DNA of 64,000 nt from Emiliania huxleyi CCMP1516 (GCF_000372725.1 NW_005200146.1:97774-161773), one strand, 5' to 3'. Positions 52,599 through 63,092 are shown, counted from the stretch's first letter. Made by a program: numbers and translations. The notes: generated by a model not told the origin, from the sequence alone.

Positions 52599-53426
52599 TC
52601 ACACAAGCTTGGTCCCCGTTAGCGCCTCGCGCTCGCCAGCGTCGCTCACGCGCCGTCTCCGCCGCGGGGCGCGGACGTACCGCTCGACGAACATGCGCGC
52701 GAAGAGGAAACCGTACGCGAGGTACATGACGGCACCGAGGTAGAGGATGTCGACATCGACGGCGCAGCCCGACCCACGCGCGTACGCCCAATACGCATAA
52801 AAATTGACGACGGTGCCCATCGCAAACTGCGACAGCTGCAGCGTGGTGATGGCGGGGGCGGCGCGCAGCACGCGGCGGTCGAAGGAGGTTGCGAAGAAGT
52901 ACGAGTACATGACCGCGTGCACCGAGAAGTTCATCGACCCGTACCAGAGCGCGAGCGGCGTCGCGTACACCCACGAGGCCCAGGCGAACGCGATGACGCT
53001 GGCGTGGTGGAACCAGTGGAGCAGCAGCAGCGGCCGCTTCTTGAGAACCAACAGCGCGGTGTCCAGGAGCTCGGCGAGCTTGGAGAAGCAAAATAGCACC
53101 GCCCACAGAGCAGGCGCCCCGGTCCCTGCGAGCTCGTAGCAGTCTGCGCACACGCTGTGGTGGAAGCCGCGGTGCCAGAGGTGGCCCACGAGCGTGGGCA
53201 CGCACGCGGCGACGCCGCAGATCGAGAAGAGCGCGAGTGACGCGTTCCACACCCTCGAGATGGCGACGAGCCGGACCGGGCGGCGCGAGGCCATCCACCG
53301 AGGGCCAAAGTAGACTCCGGCGAGGTAGAGGCAGATGGCGAGCACCGGGACGTGCTGGTGCTGCTCAAAGTACCGCTGGCCCCAGTGGGCATCAAAGTGC
53401 TCCTGGAAGCTTAGCAGCGACAGCAT
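52599..53426 (-). CDS. ELO: ELO-family very-long-chain fatty acid elongase (3-ketoacyl-CoA synthase)
   Basis: From ATG 53426 the protein is 275 residues, normal for ELO enzymes. It shows KLAELLDTALLVLKKR (family 'K..E..DT....LRKK'), the catalytic histidine box LHWFHHASV (~136), and SMNFSVHAVMYSYFF (~162, cf. MNsfVHvvMYsYY), with seven or so hydrophobic helices and a Lys-containing C-terminus. It condenses malonyl-CoA with acyl-CoA in the ER, and in haptophytes would serve long-chain PUFA synthesis. A TTTCCAG stands just before the ATG, so a 5' non-coding or short coding exon may lie upstream. An in-frame extension to 53750 lacks protein character. Confidence 0.88.
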   Translation of the reverse strand: MLSLLSFQEHFDAHWGQRYFEQHQHVPVLAICLYLAGVYFGPRWMASRRPVRLVAISRVWNASLALFSICGVAACVPTLVGHLWHRGFHHSVCADCYELAGTGAPALWAVLFCFSKLAELLDTALLVLKKRPLLLLHWFHHASVIAFAWASWVYATPLALWYGSMNFSVHAVMYSYFFATSFDRRVLRAAPAITTLQLSQFAMGTVVNFYAYWAYARGSGCAVDVDILYLGAVMYLAYGFLFARMFVERYVRAPRRRRRVSDAGEREALTGTKLV

Positions 53427-53812
53427 CCCTGGAAACGAGCGAACGAGCGACTGTGTGCGAACGAGCGACTGTGCGTGGTGCGAGCCGCGAACCACAGCTC
53501 TTCTCTCCTCCTGCTCCTCCCTACCCTCCCCTCCCCCTCCCCTGCATCCCCGCCTCACCTCCCCTCCCCACCCCCGGTCCCTCCAGGTGTCTGCCCTCTC
53601 TGCCGAGAAAGTGACCCTTCTCGCTCTGCTGACTCTCATCCAGCACCCTCTTGGGGCCTCTCCTGACCGCTGTGGGCCTCTCCAGACCTCCTCTTGCCTT
53701 TGGGAGTACCCCTCTCCGTCTACTTCCAGGACACAGGCACAGGTTTGCATAATGCGAGCTTTTTCTCAAGGGCTATAGTGCAGAGAAGAAATGCGCATTA
53801 ACTCGCATCGGG
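53427..53812. other. Probable ELO 5' region
   Basis: CCCTCCCC-rich and low complexity (~53515-53590). No separate gene recognised. Confidence 0.4.
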
Positions 53813-53838
53813 GTGTATGAACAGGGTGAACAGGGTTT

Positions 53839-54197
53839 TTGTATGAACATTGGCTGTGCGATTTCAGGGCCCGGGGTTGTGCGTTTTCATATGAACATTG
53901 GCAAATACGGCGCCTCTACTGTAGCTCCCAAGCAAAATGGGCGCTCATGCAAGGTGCAAGCATCAGAAGCGGCGCACGCTGTGCGTGGAGTGCGGCGGCG
54001 GCTTCCTCTGCAAGCATCGGAAGCCGCGCTCGGACTGCGTGGAGTGCGGCGGCGGCTCCCTCTGCAAGCATCGGAAGCCGCGCTCGCTGTGCTTGGAGTG
54101 CGGCGGCGGCGCCTACTCGCTACTGCAAGCATCGGAAGCGGCGCTCGGACTGCGTGGAGTGCGGCGGCGGCGCCTAGACTGCAAGCTGGCCAGATAG
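53839..54197 (+). CDS. Small Cys/His repeat protein (CKHRKPRSxCVECGGG repeats)
   Basis: From ~53937 a frame reads three ~18-residue repeats, CKHQKRRTLCVECGGGFL / CKHRKPRSDCVECGGGSL / CKHRKPRSLCLECGGG, and a fourth DNA copy continues in another frame after a six-base change (54117). At DNA level this is a ~54-bp tandem repeat, ~53955-54178. C-x-H-x-R-x-R-x3-C-x2-C-G-G repeats are known in large algal and oomycete repeat proteins and look zinc-binding. The start codon is uncertain (candidates at 53839 in another frame, or 53937). It could be a fragment of a larger gene. Confidence 0.5.
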
Positions 54198-54205
54198 ATA
54201 AATAA

Positions 54206-54469
54206 AAACGCAAAACGGCGGGGCCGCAGCCGAAAAAGGCTAGGAGGGGAGGTCGGGCCTCGCGCCCGCCGTACAACCATCGAGAAGCACTCGGGTCTCC
54301 CACGCCTCTCGGGGTTTTAGTGTAACCCTGGCTGAGCGCTCGCTGTTTTGTGCATTGTGGTTTTGTTTTTCGAGTATCGAGAGACTAGCGTCAGCTGTTT
54401 TCACAGCAGGCTGGAAGTACCTCGCCCGGGCCAGAGCTGGACAAGAAAAATGCGACCACTCTCAAAAGG
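54206..54469. other. Intergenic
   Basis: Short gap before the convergent carrier gene. Nothing recognised. Confidence 0.4.
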
Positions 54470-55375
54470 CTACGTTCCTAGAGCCAGTAGCCGCGGCCGC
54501 AGCTGCTCGTACACGGCAAACACCGTCGCGTGTTTTAGCACCGCCCGCATCACCACGGGCTGCACGCCGCGGAAGAAGGCGCGCTCCTCCGCCACGGCGC
54601 GAAGGGCGGCGAGGAGGCTCGGCGCGGCGCCCGACTGCACTCGCGTCTTTGCGACGTCGATCGGGCAGCACGCGAGCCAGCTGATGACTCCGCAGGTGGC
54701 GCCGGCGAGAGGGGCGGCGGCGGCGGCAGGGCAGAGCGGCAGCAGCGCCTCGCGCGTGCTCTCGTACACCGAAAAGTAGATCGCCGACGAGGGCACCTCG
54801 CGGGCGAGCGTCGCGCCGAGGCCGAGCGAGAGCGATCGCTCGCGGGCGAGCGCGAGCGCGCAGTGGAGCGTCGAGGCGTGGGCGTTGGGCCGGGTCTGCA
54901 TCACAATCTTGACGCGGTCGACGGGGCACGTCGCCATCGCGGCAAAGATTCCGGCAAAGGCGGCGGAGAAGAGGCCCTCCGCCTTGTCCAGCGGCCGCGC
55001 CATGTCTGCGTCCCGGCCGTGCCGCACCGTGCGCGAGGCGTGTACGCACACCTTTGAGAGCTCGTAGCCAGCAAAGAGCGATGACTTGATGAGGAACGCT
55101 CCGCACAGCGGGGAGGGCAGGCCCGAGTAGATGCCGAGCGGCCCGCGCTCGCGGATCAGCAGAGCCAGCGCGGCCATCGGCGCCTCGCTCACCGTGGCGG
55201 TCATCAGCCGAGTCTTGACCACGTCGATTGGGAAGACAGCCGCCTCGCCGCACATCGAGCCGATTGTACCTGCCGCAATGTTCACCGCAGCCGCTGCAGG
55301 GGCCGACGGTGACTGGGCCGAAGAAGAGGCCGCTTCACCGGGCTGCACGTCGCGGGCGCTCAGTCGAGCCGGCAT
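54470..55375 (-). CDS. Mitochondrial carrier family (SLC25) protein
   Basis: The ATG at 55375 gives 301 residues. The three carrier repeats are visible with P-x-D/D-x-x-K/R motifs: FPIDVVKTRL (~49), CPVDRVKIVM (~150) and CPIDVAKTRV (~235). Each is followed by a G-rich loop (GIYSGL, SLGLGA, AFFRGV) and aromatic-glutamate ends (FAGYE, FSVYE, FAVYE), the full tripartite layout. The FPIDVVKTR repeat with the GIYSGL loop is most like S-adenosylmethionine carriers, but the substrate call is tentative. No introns. It sits in the inner mitochondrial membrane or plastid envelope. Confidence 0.85.
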   Translation of the reverse strand: MPARLSARDVQPGEAASSSAQSPSAPAAAAVNIAAGTIGSMCGEAAVFPIDVVKTRLMTATVSEAPMAALALLIRERGPLGIYSGLPSPLCGAFLIKSSLFAGYELSKVCVHASRTVRHGRDADMARPLDKAEGLFSAAFAGIFAAMATCPVDRVKIVMQTRPNAHASTLHCALALARERSLSLGLGATLAREVPSSAIYFSVYESTREALLPLCPAAAAAPLAGATCGVISWLACCPIDVAKTRVQSGAAPSLLAALRAVAEERAFFRGVQPVVMRAVLKHATVFAVYEQLRPRLLALGT

Positions 55376-55632
55376 TGGCCCGTCCAGCGTGGTCCGCAAG
55401 GGATTCCGCCGTCGGTAAGCGATCAGCTGTAAGCGATCGGTCCGAAGGGGTTCCGCCGCGAAATGTTTTTCTTTTTCGCGCCATCTGAGCGACGGGAGGA
55501 TGTGGCCTTGAGTTATGTGTACGCCAACTCAGGGTGTGTGGCAGCCAGCTGGCTGTGTGTCTTGTGAGCCTGTTTTGTGTGTCGCTCGTGCGTGCCGTCA
55601 TCATCTGTCCAGCGTCCACCCATACCGCGTTG
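55376..55632. other. Intergenic
   Basis: Upstream of the carrier gene and left of the TIR element. Short direct repeat TAAGCGATC(A/G)G (~55417 and ~55431). No gene seen. Confidence 0.4.
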
Positions 55633-55918
55633 AGAGACTATGGAAAGTTCACGTCATGACGGTTAAAACGGCTGTTAACCGTCATGACGTGGTCAATATG
55701 TCATGACAGCGGCTGCGAAACGACAGCAGCAACGACGGCAGCAACGACAGCTGGTGACAGCTGGTGACAGCTGGTGACAGCTGGTGACAGCTGGTGACAG
55801 CCAGCTGCCAAGGAGGAGTGAAAGGCACCAGGAACAGTGACAGCCATAGTGACAGTGACAGTGAAGCCAGCGAATGCCAACGACAGGCGGTGACAATGTC
55901 AGCGCGGGACCCCGCGAG

Positions 55919-55921
55919 TGA

Positions 55922-55984
<63 letters not shown>

Positions 55985-55985
55985 C
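55919..55985. repeat. (GACAGC)n hexanucleotide array
   Basis: About eleven copies within the TIR element. Confidence 0.95.
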
Positions 55986-56464
55986 GAGGCAGCGCCACAG
56001 GCACAGCCGTGAGGCAGCCATAGCCCTCGTGAGAACGAACTTGAGCTTATTCCAGCCATAGTCATCGTCTACGATCCACATGCAGACTGCCGGTGACAGC
56101 ATGCACCTTGAGAGGTTCAACCCGAGGTGTGTTGCTCAATGCTCTGCGCGTTTGCTTGTGATCGTGATTTCAAGGTCCCAATCCTCGCGGCTGAGGATTG
56201 ACACCGTTCGCTCGCGTGAGATTTTCGAGCGGCAGATGAACCAGCGCTGGAGCCCATCACGGCACATGCTGGAGGAAGGAGGGCAAGGGTTTTGCAGATT
56301 CTCCGACTCACGCCCGCTGCTGCTGACCGTGCGTGGCTACTGTTGAGAGGGTTTCTCATGTGGCGTCGGGCGTGCGAGTGAGCGGTCTCGCGCGCATGCA
56401 TCTATATCTTGAGTGTCTTGTCTCTCTCGTTAGTGGCACCACACACTGTCCTGCGGGGGTGCTC

Positions 56465-56560
56465 ATGACAGCAGCAATGACAGCAGCAATGACAGCAGCA
56501 ATGACAGCAGCAATGACAGCAGCAATGACAGCAGCAATGACAGCAGCAATGACAGCACAG
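56465..56560. repeat. (GACAGCAGCAAT)n array
   Basis: About eight 12-bp copies within the TIR element, fading into related GACAGCAGCAAC units at ~56660-56710. Confidence 0.95.
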
Positions 56561-57007
56561 CAGCAGCAACGACAGCGATGACAGCAGCAATGACAGAAGG
56601 AATGACAGCTGCGCAATTACAGCAGCAGTGACAGTTGGACCAGTCGGGGATGGTTACGGCAACAGCAACGACAGCAGCAACGACAGCAGCAACGACAGCA
56701 GCAACGACAGCTGGTGACAGCTGGTGACAGCTGGTGACAGCTGGTGACAGCTGGTGACAGGTAGGTGTCACTGTCGCTGTCGTTTGCTGTATGACAGCTG
56801 GCAGCTGTCATGACAGCGGCTAACCGTCGTGACAGCGGCTAACCGTCATGACGTGAACTTTCCATAGTCTCTGATGTCCAGTCCGAGCCTGGCTGTTCTT
56901 CACTAACCTAACCTATCCAGCCATTATTTCTTTTCTCGAGTAATTCAATCGTCCATAAATCCCCGTATTACCGACTCTGCTTTCGCGCGTACCCCCCGCG
57001 CCGCAAA

Positions 57008-59669
57008 ATGCCAACACAGCCCGGAATCACACAGACGATGGAGGCAATAAATGCCGCCAGCTGCTCGTCATCGCCGCCCAGTCCGCCACCTAGCCCACCG
57101 CCCACCCCTCCCAGACCCGTCAACGCGGTCCCGGCAAGCGGCTCCGTCTCTTGGCCCATCGTACAAGGGCACCGATCCTTCCGCGGTGCCCTCGGTGCGT
57201 GCTGCTTCCTGGGCTGGATCAGGGTGCGTCTCGGCCCCATCACCGGCCCGCGCCACTGCGAAAGCGCTCCTCAGCGTGCGGTCTCGTTCTCTAGACGCCT
57301 CTGGCGCTGCTGCTCACCCTTCTGATCTGGTGGCTGCCCATGGTCATTGTCGCTCCCCTGCTGCTGCTGCTGCCTTTGATCACTTTTCTCGTTATCACCT
57401 ACTGCACGATGCCGAAGCAGTGGGGAGACCCCTACTTTGGCTTTGTGCTCTGGGTGCAAAAGCTGCGCCTCACGACGCAGTACATTCAGTTTGGTGGCTC
57501 ACGCGTCGAAGGCGACGACCTCCCTCTGCCGCCTGCACGGCGCGGATCGCTCTCCCACACTCCACCTGCCGATAGGCCACGCTGCGTACGATCTCAAATC
57601 GCTGAAGCCAAAGAGGCCGCTGAGCAAGTCGCCGCTGCCGCTTGGGTGGGGCCTGGTGACTGCCCCGACGTCACCCGGCATGAGCACCCTCCCTCCCTCG
57701 TGACCGCCCGCGTGCTCGCCTCTAGCCGGTGGCCGACTACGTTGAGGAGGAGATGGGCGCGGCTGTCATCCTTGGCAACTGGCTGGGGCCGCGTATCTCG
57801 ACCTACCTCATCCCGGTGACGCGCGCGCTCGATTTGATCCGGCTCGTAGCTTACCACGTCCCATTCGGCTGGCCGCGCAGGCCGCAGCAAACATCCTTCG
57901 CGCCGGGCGAGGACCCGGTCCGCTATGTGATGGAAGAGGTTGGCTCTGTCTATCCCCGGATCAACCAGTCTTGGCCCGACAAGACGAGCGATGAGGCGCT
58001 GGCCCACTTTTGTCGCTGCGGCGTCGCCGCCCACCGCACAGAGCTGGCGACGGCGGCGGAGCAAGACAAGTACACAGATGCATCGGGAAACCGCGCCAAG
58101 TTTGCCGTGCGGACCAACGGGCTGGCGATGCTGGAGGTCAAGGAGGGCTGCGACCGCTACGGTGGTAATGTTTACTTTGGCGCTGACTGGCGGCCGATTT
58201 GCATCGTGAGGTTAGAGCCGCCGGCAGGGGAAGAGTGGTGGGAGGAGCTCGAGGATGTGATATACCGGCCAGGGGAGGGGTATCGGTGGGAATACGCCAA
58301 GTTCTGCTTCCGCTCCTCACTCTTCACGCTGATCACCTTTGTCGACCACCTCTTCCAGCTGCACATGCAAACCTCGGAGTTGGTGACGCTGGCGACGCGC
58401 GAGCAGCTGTCGACCGACCACCCGATCCGCCGCTTCCTAGTCCCGTTCACGTTTGGTGCCATCACGATCAACGACTGGGCGCGCACCGCACTGTGCGCCT
58501 ACGGCGCCGCTACCCACCGCGCCTTCTCCTTTACAGACTGCGCCTTTGCGAGGGCGTGGGCTCTCGCGCCGAAGCTCGCCTACATGAGGTCTTCCAGCCT
58601 GTGGTTTGGGGCCCTCAAGCCCGTGGACGAATTGGAAACGCCCGCCGACCACGAGTTGTGGCTTGACCGCTTCCTCAGCCACCACAGCTCCATCTACCCG
58701 CCAAACGGCGTCGACTCCCCCTTCTTCACGGCGTGTCAAAGATACCACTCCATCTTGAAGCGGTGGGTGGAGGCGTACTGCAGCCACTGCTACCCCGAGG
58801 GAGTGGGCGACGGCGACGAGGTGGTCACGTTCCTGCGGCAAATCATCGCCACCACCGTCGGTTCGACCGACATCTTCGAGTCGAAAGGGACCGCTTCTGC
58901 AGAGGCGTCGAGCGAGATGGATGTAGACGCCTCTGCCCGCGTCGACCCTCCGTCCTTGGACAGGCGAGGTACGCGCTCGAGCTCAACACGGCGTTTGCGC
59001 TGTCGCGGGGCTCTCCAGACCGGATGCGCTCGCTCCTCATCGCCTTTCTGACGCGGTACATTGAGCTGGTGACGCTGGGGCACGAGCAGGTGCGGGTAGT
59101 GGCGGGCGGCTTCCGGTGCGGGGCCTCGTTGGCACCCGCTCGTTGATTCTTCACAGGTGGGCGCGGTGCAGGTGTACGCGCAGGACGCGTCGTTCGTCGC
59201 CTATTCGTGGAAGAAGGGCGACGTGGCTGGAACCAAGGAGGCGGCGATGCAGATGGCGACGCTAATGTGCCTCACCTCCTCCATCACACCGACGCTGATG
59301 CCGTCCGAGGGCGCCGCTTGTGCGCCGCAAAAGGCTGGTCCGCTCCTTGGGCTTCACGCATCGCTGTGAGTAGGCTCCTCGTTTGAGCAGCACGACTGGT
59401 CGTTTTTGTTTCCACGGCGAACGGTAGCGGACGCGGAGACGCTGAAGAACATCAACCGCACCTTTCAGGATGAGCTCGCCGAGTTGGCAAACGTCCTCGA
59501 TGCCGCCGCCGCCGCCGCGCCGGCGCTCTGCTCCCCGAGGCCCGATCGACGGGGGTCGTTCAATCGCCTCTGACTGCCTCCGCTGCACGTGTAGGGGCTC
59601 GCCTTCCCCGACAACATGGGCGTGTTCACCGCCAACCCGCGGTATATGGAGTGTGCGGTTAGTATCTGA
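57008..59669 (+). CDS. Membrane-associated lipoxygenase-like protein
   Basis: The 5' part is approximate: an ATG at 57008, then from ~57295 a strongly hydrophobic pair (PLALLLTLLIWWLP; IVAPLLLLLPLITFLVITY). From 57729 exons are clear: to 58904, 58964-59089, 59157-59310, 59428-~59590, and last exon to the stop at 59667-59669. Lipoxygenase features are DEALAHFCRCGVAAHRTEL, DWRPICIVRL, DHLFQLHMQTSE (His codons 58346 and 58361, the H-x4-H iron pair), LSTDHPIRRFLVPF (cf. LS..HPi..LL.PH), a His at 59081 in LVTLGHEQV-GAVQVY near the third ligand position, and a C-terminal Ile (ECAVSI) as required for the carboxylate iron ligand. Introns 58905-58963 and 59311-59427 are GC-AG. A role in PUFA oxidation is inferred from the family; the membrane N-terminus is unusual for it. 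Confidence 0.6.
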
Positions 59670-60533
59670 GGCGCGTTGCGGTCGATCTAGGGGGGCGTCC
59701 ATGCGGGGGGCGAGTCTGATGTGAGCGTTTGGGTCGAGCGTTTGGGGGCGCTCCGTCCGCCTCTCTCTGCCTCTCTGTCTCGCCCACACAGTGGGCTCGT
59801 GAAGAGAGTTGTCGCACGAGTACGTACATGGCTTAGGCGACTCCTGGCCAGTCCGGCCCCCCGGGATGCACACAACAAACGCGTGTGTACACGGAGTCCG
59901 GGACGAGACGCAAACACGAAGAATCATCTCTCGCGCGGACCTCGGCTCGCGGGACAGCCCGGATTGGCGGGCTCTGCGGTGCGCTCTCGGGGAGACGAGG
60001 GAGGGAGCAGGACCGACGTTGCGGAGATCAGCAGGAGGATGTACGAAAAGATTATAGGAGCAGCAGGGACCCGAGGGACAATGTGGAAGACGGCTAGTGT
60101 GCTAGTCTCCCCCATCCCACACAAAGAACCCTGCACAAAGGATCGCACGGGCGGGGACCTGTTCCTTGTTACCCATCTCACAGTAGAGAGGAAGAGGGGT
60201 GTCGTTTTTGTTTATTTATTCTTCTCGGGGAGTGCGGGGAGTAAAAGAGGGGGGTGCACCAGGTCCAGGATCCACACAGTTTTTTATCCGTCTGCGGTAC
60301 TGCGCCTGCTTTCCTAGGCTACTCGAACACAAGCTCTAACTACGTAGTGACGTATATGTCAACGCAAAAGGCACAACTCAACACACGGCAGAGCCAGACC
60401 CAGAGGGGTGCACATGGGGACACAACACGGGAGAAGACTGAGCGCGAGACACCGTCACCCGGCATGTATCGGGACACTCGTAACGGAGCATCGCCGGGCA
60501 CGGCTGCCGGGTGGCACGCCGCCTCGTCGCGAC
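59670..60533. other. Intergenic between convergent genes
   Basis: No gene recognised. GC content is lower than in coding parts, with T-rich (60195-60225) and mixed sequence. It contains the 3' flanks of the lipoxygenase-like and PH-domain genes. Confidence 0.45.
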
Positions 60534-62371
60534 TCACACCGCCTCGTCCACCTGCCGGAGGAGCGCCCTGTTTGCCGCGCCCGTCGAGAGCGCGAGCTGC
60601 GCATGCCTCTCGCGCAGAACGTGCAGCTGTGCCTCGGCCGCGTCGCCGTTGAGGCGCGCGTCGGCGAGCGGGACGGCCGGGTGGCGCGCGAGCTCGTCGG
60701 CGAGCTCGAGGGCGGTGCCGTGCACGCGCGTCCCATGGGCTTGTCCCGCGTCCGGCACCCCGGGCGCACGCTCGTGTGGGTGCTCGGGCCCTCGGCGGGC
60801 GAGGGGATCGGCGGCCGGCCTGCCGAGGAGACGGGGCGGTCGGCGGGGCGGCGGGCGGCGGGGCGACGGGCTTCCTGCTGCGCCGCGAGGACGGCCGCGA
60901 GGCGGCGGCACGCCTCGGCGCGCTCGGCGAGCTGCGACGAGAGGGAGACGAACTCGTAGAGCACGCCGAGCCGCGCGTAGGCTGCCGCAGCCTCGCGCCT
61001 CTCTGGCTCGCCAAAGTGCAGCCCTCCGCCTTTGCGCGGGATGGCGAGCCGCTCGCCCCACGTCTCCGCCTGTGTAGCAGCAGTCATCGTCTCAAGGAGG
61101 AGCCCGATGGTCCAACCAGCCGCTCGCCCCGCGTCTCCGCCTTTTCGCACTCGAGAGGGAGGCAAAGCCCCTCCAGCTGCGACACGAGCGCGCGGTACCA
61201 GTCGATCACCTGCGGGACATCACCCGAGAGTACCCGAGAGTGCCCGAGAGTACCCGAGATTAGGCCACACTACCACTGCTACTGCTACTGCTGCTACCAG
61301 CCGCTGCGCCTCGGCGGCCACGTTGACCGGCACAACCTCCATCGTGAGCCAGATGCCGCCGCCGCCGCCGCCGCCGCGCGCGCCGACCCCGAGCGAGACG
61401 CGCGGGAGCAGCGTCGACGCGTCCCACAGGTCGAACCTATCCAGCCATGCGCACCAACCTGAGCCGCGAGACAACGACTCCTCGGCGGCGGCGGCGGCGG
61501 CGGCGGACCGCTCGGCGTTGAGTCTCCGGACGAGGGCGAGGACCTGGCGGGGGCGGGGGCGGAGGCGGGCGAGGCGGGTGGCGACGGAGCGCTGCGAGGG
61601 TCGCTGCGAGGGTCGCTGCGAGGGCCGCTGCGAGGGCCGCTGCGAGAGGCGCCTCACCTCTGCCTTCTTCCGGACGAGGACCGCGTTTGCCTTTTTGCGC
61701 AGCTGCCGCCGGACCATCTCCTCGAAGCTCATGGGCGCGAGCGGGTCCGCCGCCGGCCCGGCCGACGGAGGTGCGGGAGGCGGCGGCGGCGGCGCGGGCG
61801 GAGGCGCGGGCGGAGGCGCGGGCGGAGGCGCGGGCGGAGGCGCGGGCTCCGGCTCTGGCTCCTCCTCCTCGTCCGCCGACGGCGGCGAGGACTCGGCTCC
61901 AGGGCCGGGACCCAGGCCGGGACCCAGGCCGGGCTCGCCGTCGGCGCCGTCCGCCTGCACCGATGCGCCGCCCACCTCAGCCCCCATCGCCCTGCCGAGC
62001 GTCCGATACATCTCCCACTGCCGCCGCGCCGCCGCCATTGCGTTGGCCCACTCGCGCGCGCCATCGGCGCCGCCGCTCTGGACGCGGAGGTGCAGCCGCT
62101 TCTCCGGGAAGACGTCCGACAGCCGGTCGGAGGAGGAGAAGACGACGACAAACTCGCCCGCCTCGGGCCTGCCCGTCGTGAGCGCGTCGCGAAAGTCCTC
62201 GAGCTGGTAAGAGCGTACCTTGCCGCCGTGCGTGTAGGTGAGGCTGCGCGTGTCGAGGATGAAGAAGCGCTTCTGCCACACGCCCTGCCCGGCCTTGGAC
62301 TTCTTGTGCAGGTAGCCCGAGAGCAGGTGCGAGCCGAAGCCGGCCTTGGCGGCGGGCGTCGGCGCTGCCAT
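60534..62371 (-). CDS. PH-domain protein with Pro-rich linker and helical C-terminus
   Basis: From ATG 62371, exon 1 (61298-62371) has a pleckstrin-homology domain at ~18-125: SGYLHKKSKAGQGVWQKRFF, ILDTRSLTYTHGGK, then VFPEKRLHLRVQS and the terminal helix WANAMAAARRQWEMYRTL with its Trp. A (PPPA)n linker, RPSQRPSQ repeats and a basic helix follow. A 23-codon exon (61141-61209, VIDWYRALVSQLEGLCL) and a third exon (60534-61069; AETWGERLAIPRKGGGLHFG ... ELADELARHPAVPLADARL ... LRQVDEAV) complete it. A frame change near 60720-60880 implies one more intron I could not place. PH domains bind phosphoinositides or proteins at membranes. The C-terminal family is not recognised. Confidence 0.68.
61070..61140 (-). 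repeat. PH-gene intron flanked by a 23-bp direct duplication
   Basis: Plus-strand copies 61047-61069 and 61118-61140 match at 22 of 23 bases. On the gene strand the intron begins GCGGAGACGCGGGGCGAGCG inside copy 1 and ends TACACAG before copy 2 (GCGGAGACGTGGGGCGAGCG). 71 bp, GC-AG. Removal gives CEKAETWGERLA. Confidence 0.82.
61210..61297 (-). repeat. PH-gene intron with CTCGGGTACT repeats
   Basis: 88 bp, GT-AG: it begins GTAGCAGCAGTAGCAG and ends GATGTCCCGCAG. It contains four CTCGGGTACT/CTCGGGCACT units, a pattern similar to the CTCGGGCAATCTCG repeats in the first MGDG synthase intron. Confidence 0.7.
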
Positions 62372-62647
62372 TAGTGTTTGGCTTTGCGAAGAAGAATTCT
62401 CGCGCTGGGTCGAGATCACGGCGGAAACTACTAGCGAGCCCGAAATCAGACGTGCCGGAACCGTCCGACTACAGCGACTAGCACACCTCAAGTCCCCAGA
62501 AACCCCGAGGAGTCACACAGTCCACCTGAGACCTGTGTGATGCACTGTCGCAGGAGGTGAGGCACGAGGACTCTCACGAGGACCAGTAGCCTGACCTGTA
62601 TCGAGAAGCTTCACCTATTATTCTTCCTTCTCTCCCTCTCTCTCTCC

Positions 62648-62706
<59 letters not shown>

Positions 62707-62960
62707 ACTCCAGAGTGATAAATACTCCGCCGTATTCTCATGTCCCCGGATTCCCATGCCCAAATAGTGGCACGTCACGGCTCCCCAACTCCCGTTGTGC
62801 AAGTTTGGCACGTCATAGTCTCTGACTGCTTTCGCTGGGCCGCCGCGCTGCGAGACAGTCGACCTCTTTGCTGTTGTGGTGTCACAACTCGGTGCATAAT
62901 TGCGCCACTCCCCCACCGGTGTATAACTACGCCTTCGTACTTTGAGTACTATCTATAAAT
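62372..62960. other. Intergenic with a (CT)n microsatellite
   Basis: Contains (CT)n at ~62628-62704 and otherwise no recognised gene. An AATTCT near the PH-gene start (~62395) resembles the AAAGAATTC motif before several other genes. Confidence 0.5.
62628..62704. repeat. (CT)n microsatellite
   Basis: About 37 CT units with CCC interruptions near the left end. Confidence 0.97.
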
Positions 62961-63092
62961 ATGTCTTCCTCGGATGAGGAGGCCCGCGGCACTGCGGGCA
63001 ACCTATCTCCCGCGACCAAACCGCGGAAGGACCGCGTACGACTAGAACTCCACTTGCTGGACACCGAGGTGCGAGGATTCGGGTTCAGATGA
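62961..63092 (+). CDS. Short unidentified ORF, possibly a first exon
   Basis: ATG at 62961 after an A/T-rich ATCTATAAATATG leader. It encodes 43 residues (MSSSDEEARGTAGNLSPATK, then PRKDRVRLELHLL...) ending TGA. The TATAAAT just upstream is one of the few TATA-like strings in the window. A splice donor may exist before the stop. No family recognised. Confidence 0.35.
   Translation: MSSSDEEARGTAGNLSPATKPRKDRVRLELHLLDTEVRGFGFR

Larger units (their letters stand above)
55633..56872. mobile_element. 1.24-kb element with 33-bp terminal inverted repeats
   Basis: 55633-55665 (AGAGACTATGGAAAGTTCAC...) is the exact reverse complement of 56840-56872. If the outermost base is taken as part of the target, TGA flanks both sides (55631-55633 and 56872-56874), a possible 3-bp target-site duplication. 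Next to the TIRs lie subterminal CCGTCATGAC copies. The interior is largely tandem GACAGCTGGT (~55748-55805 and ~56707-56762), GACAGC (~55919-55985) and GACAGCAGCAAT (~56465-56560). No transposase is seen, so it is non-autonomous. A 3-bp duplication would suit PIF/Harbinger-like or CACTA-like transposition; this is a guess. Confidence 0.8.

Noticed and set aside
53427..53750. N-terminal extension of the ELO elongase
   Set aside because: Arg/Gly/Glu low-complexity text from a CCCTCC tract. The total length without it already matches the family.
56465..56765. Short regular GACAGC repeats as a CRISPR or a collagen-like gene
   Set aside because: These are pure tandem microsatellite/minisatellite sequence inside a TIR element. 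There are no spacers and no start codon with coding context.
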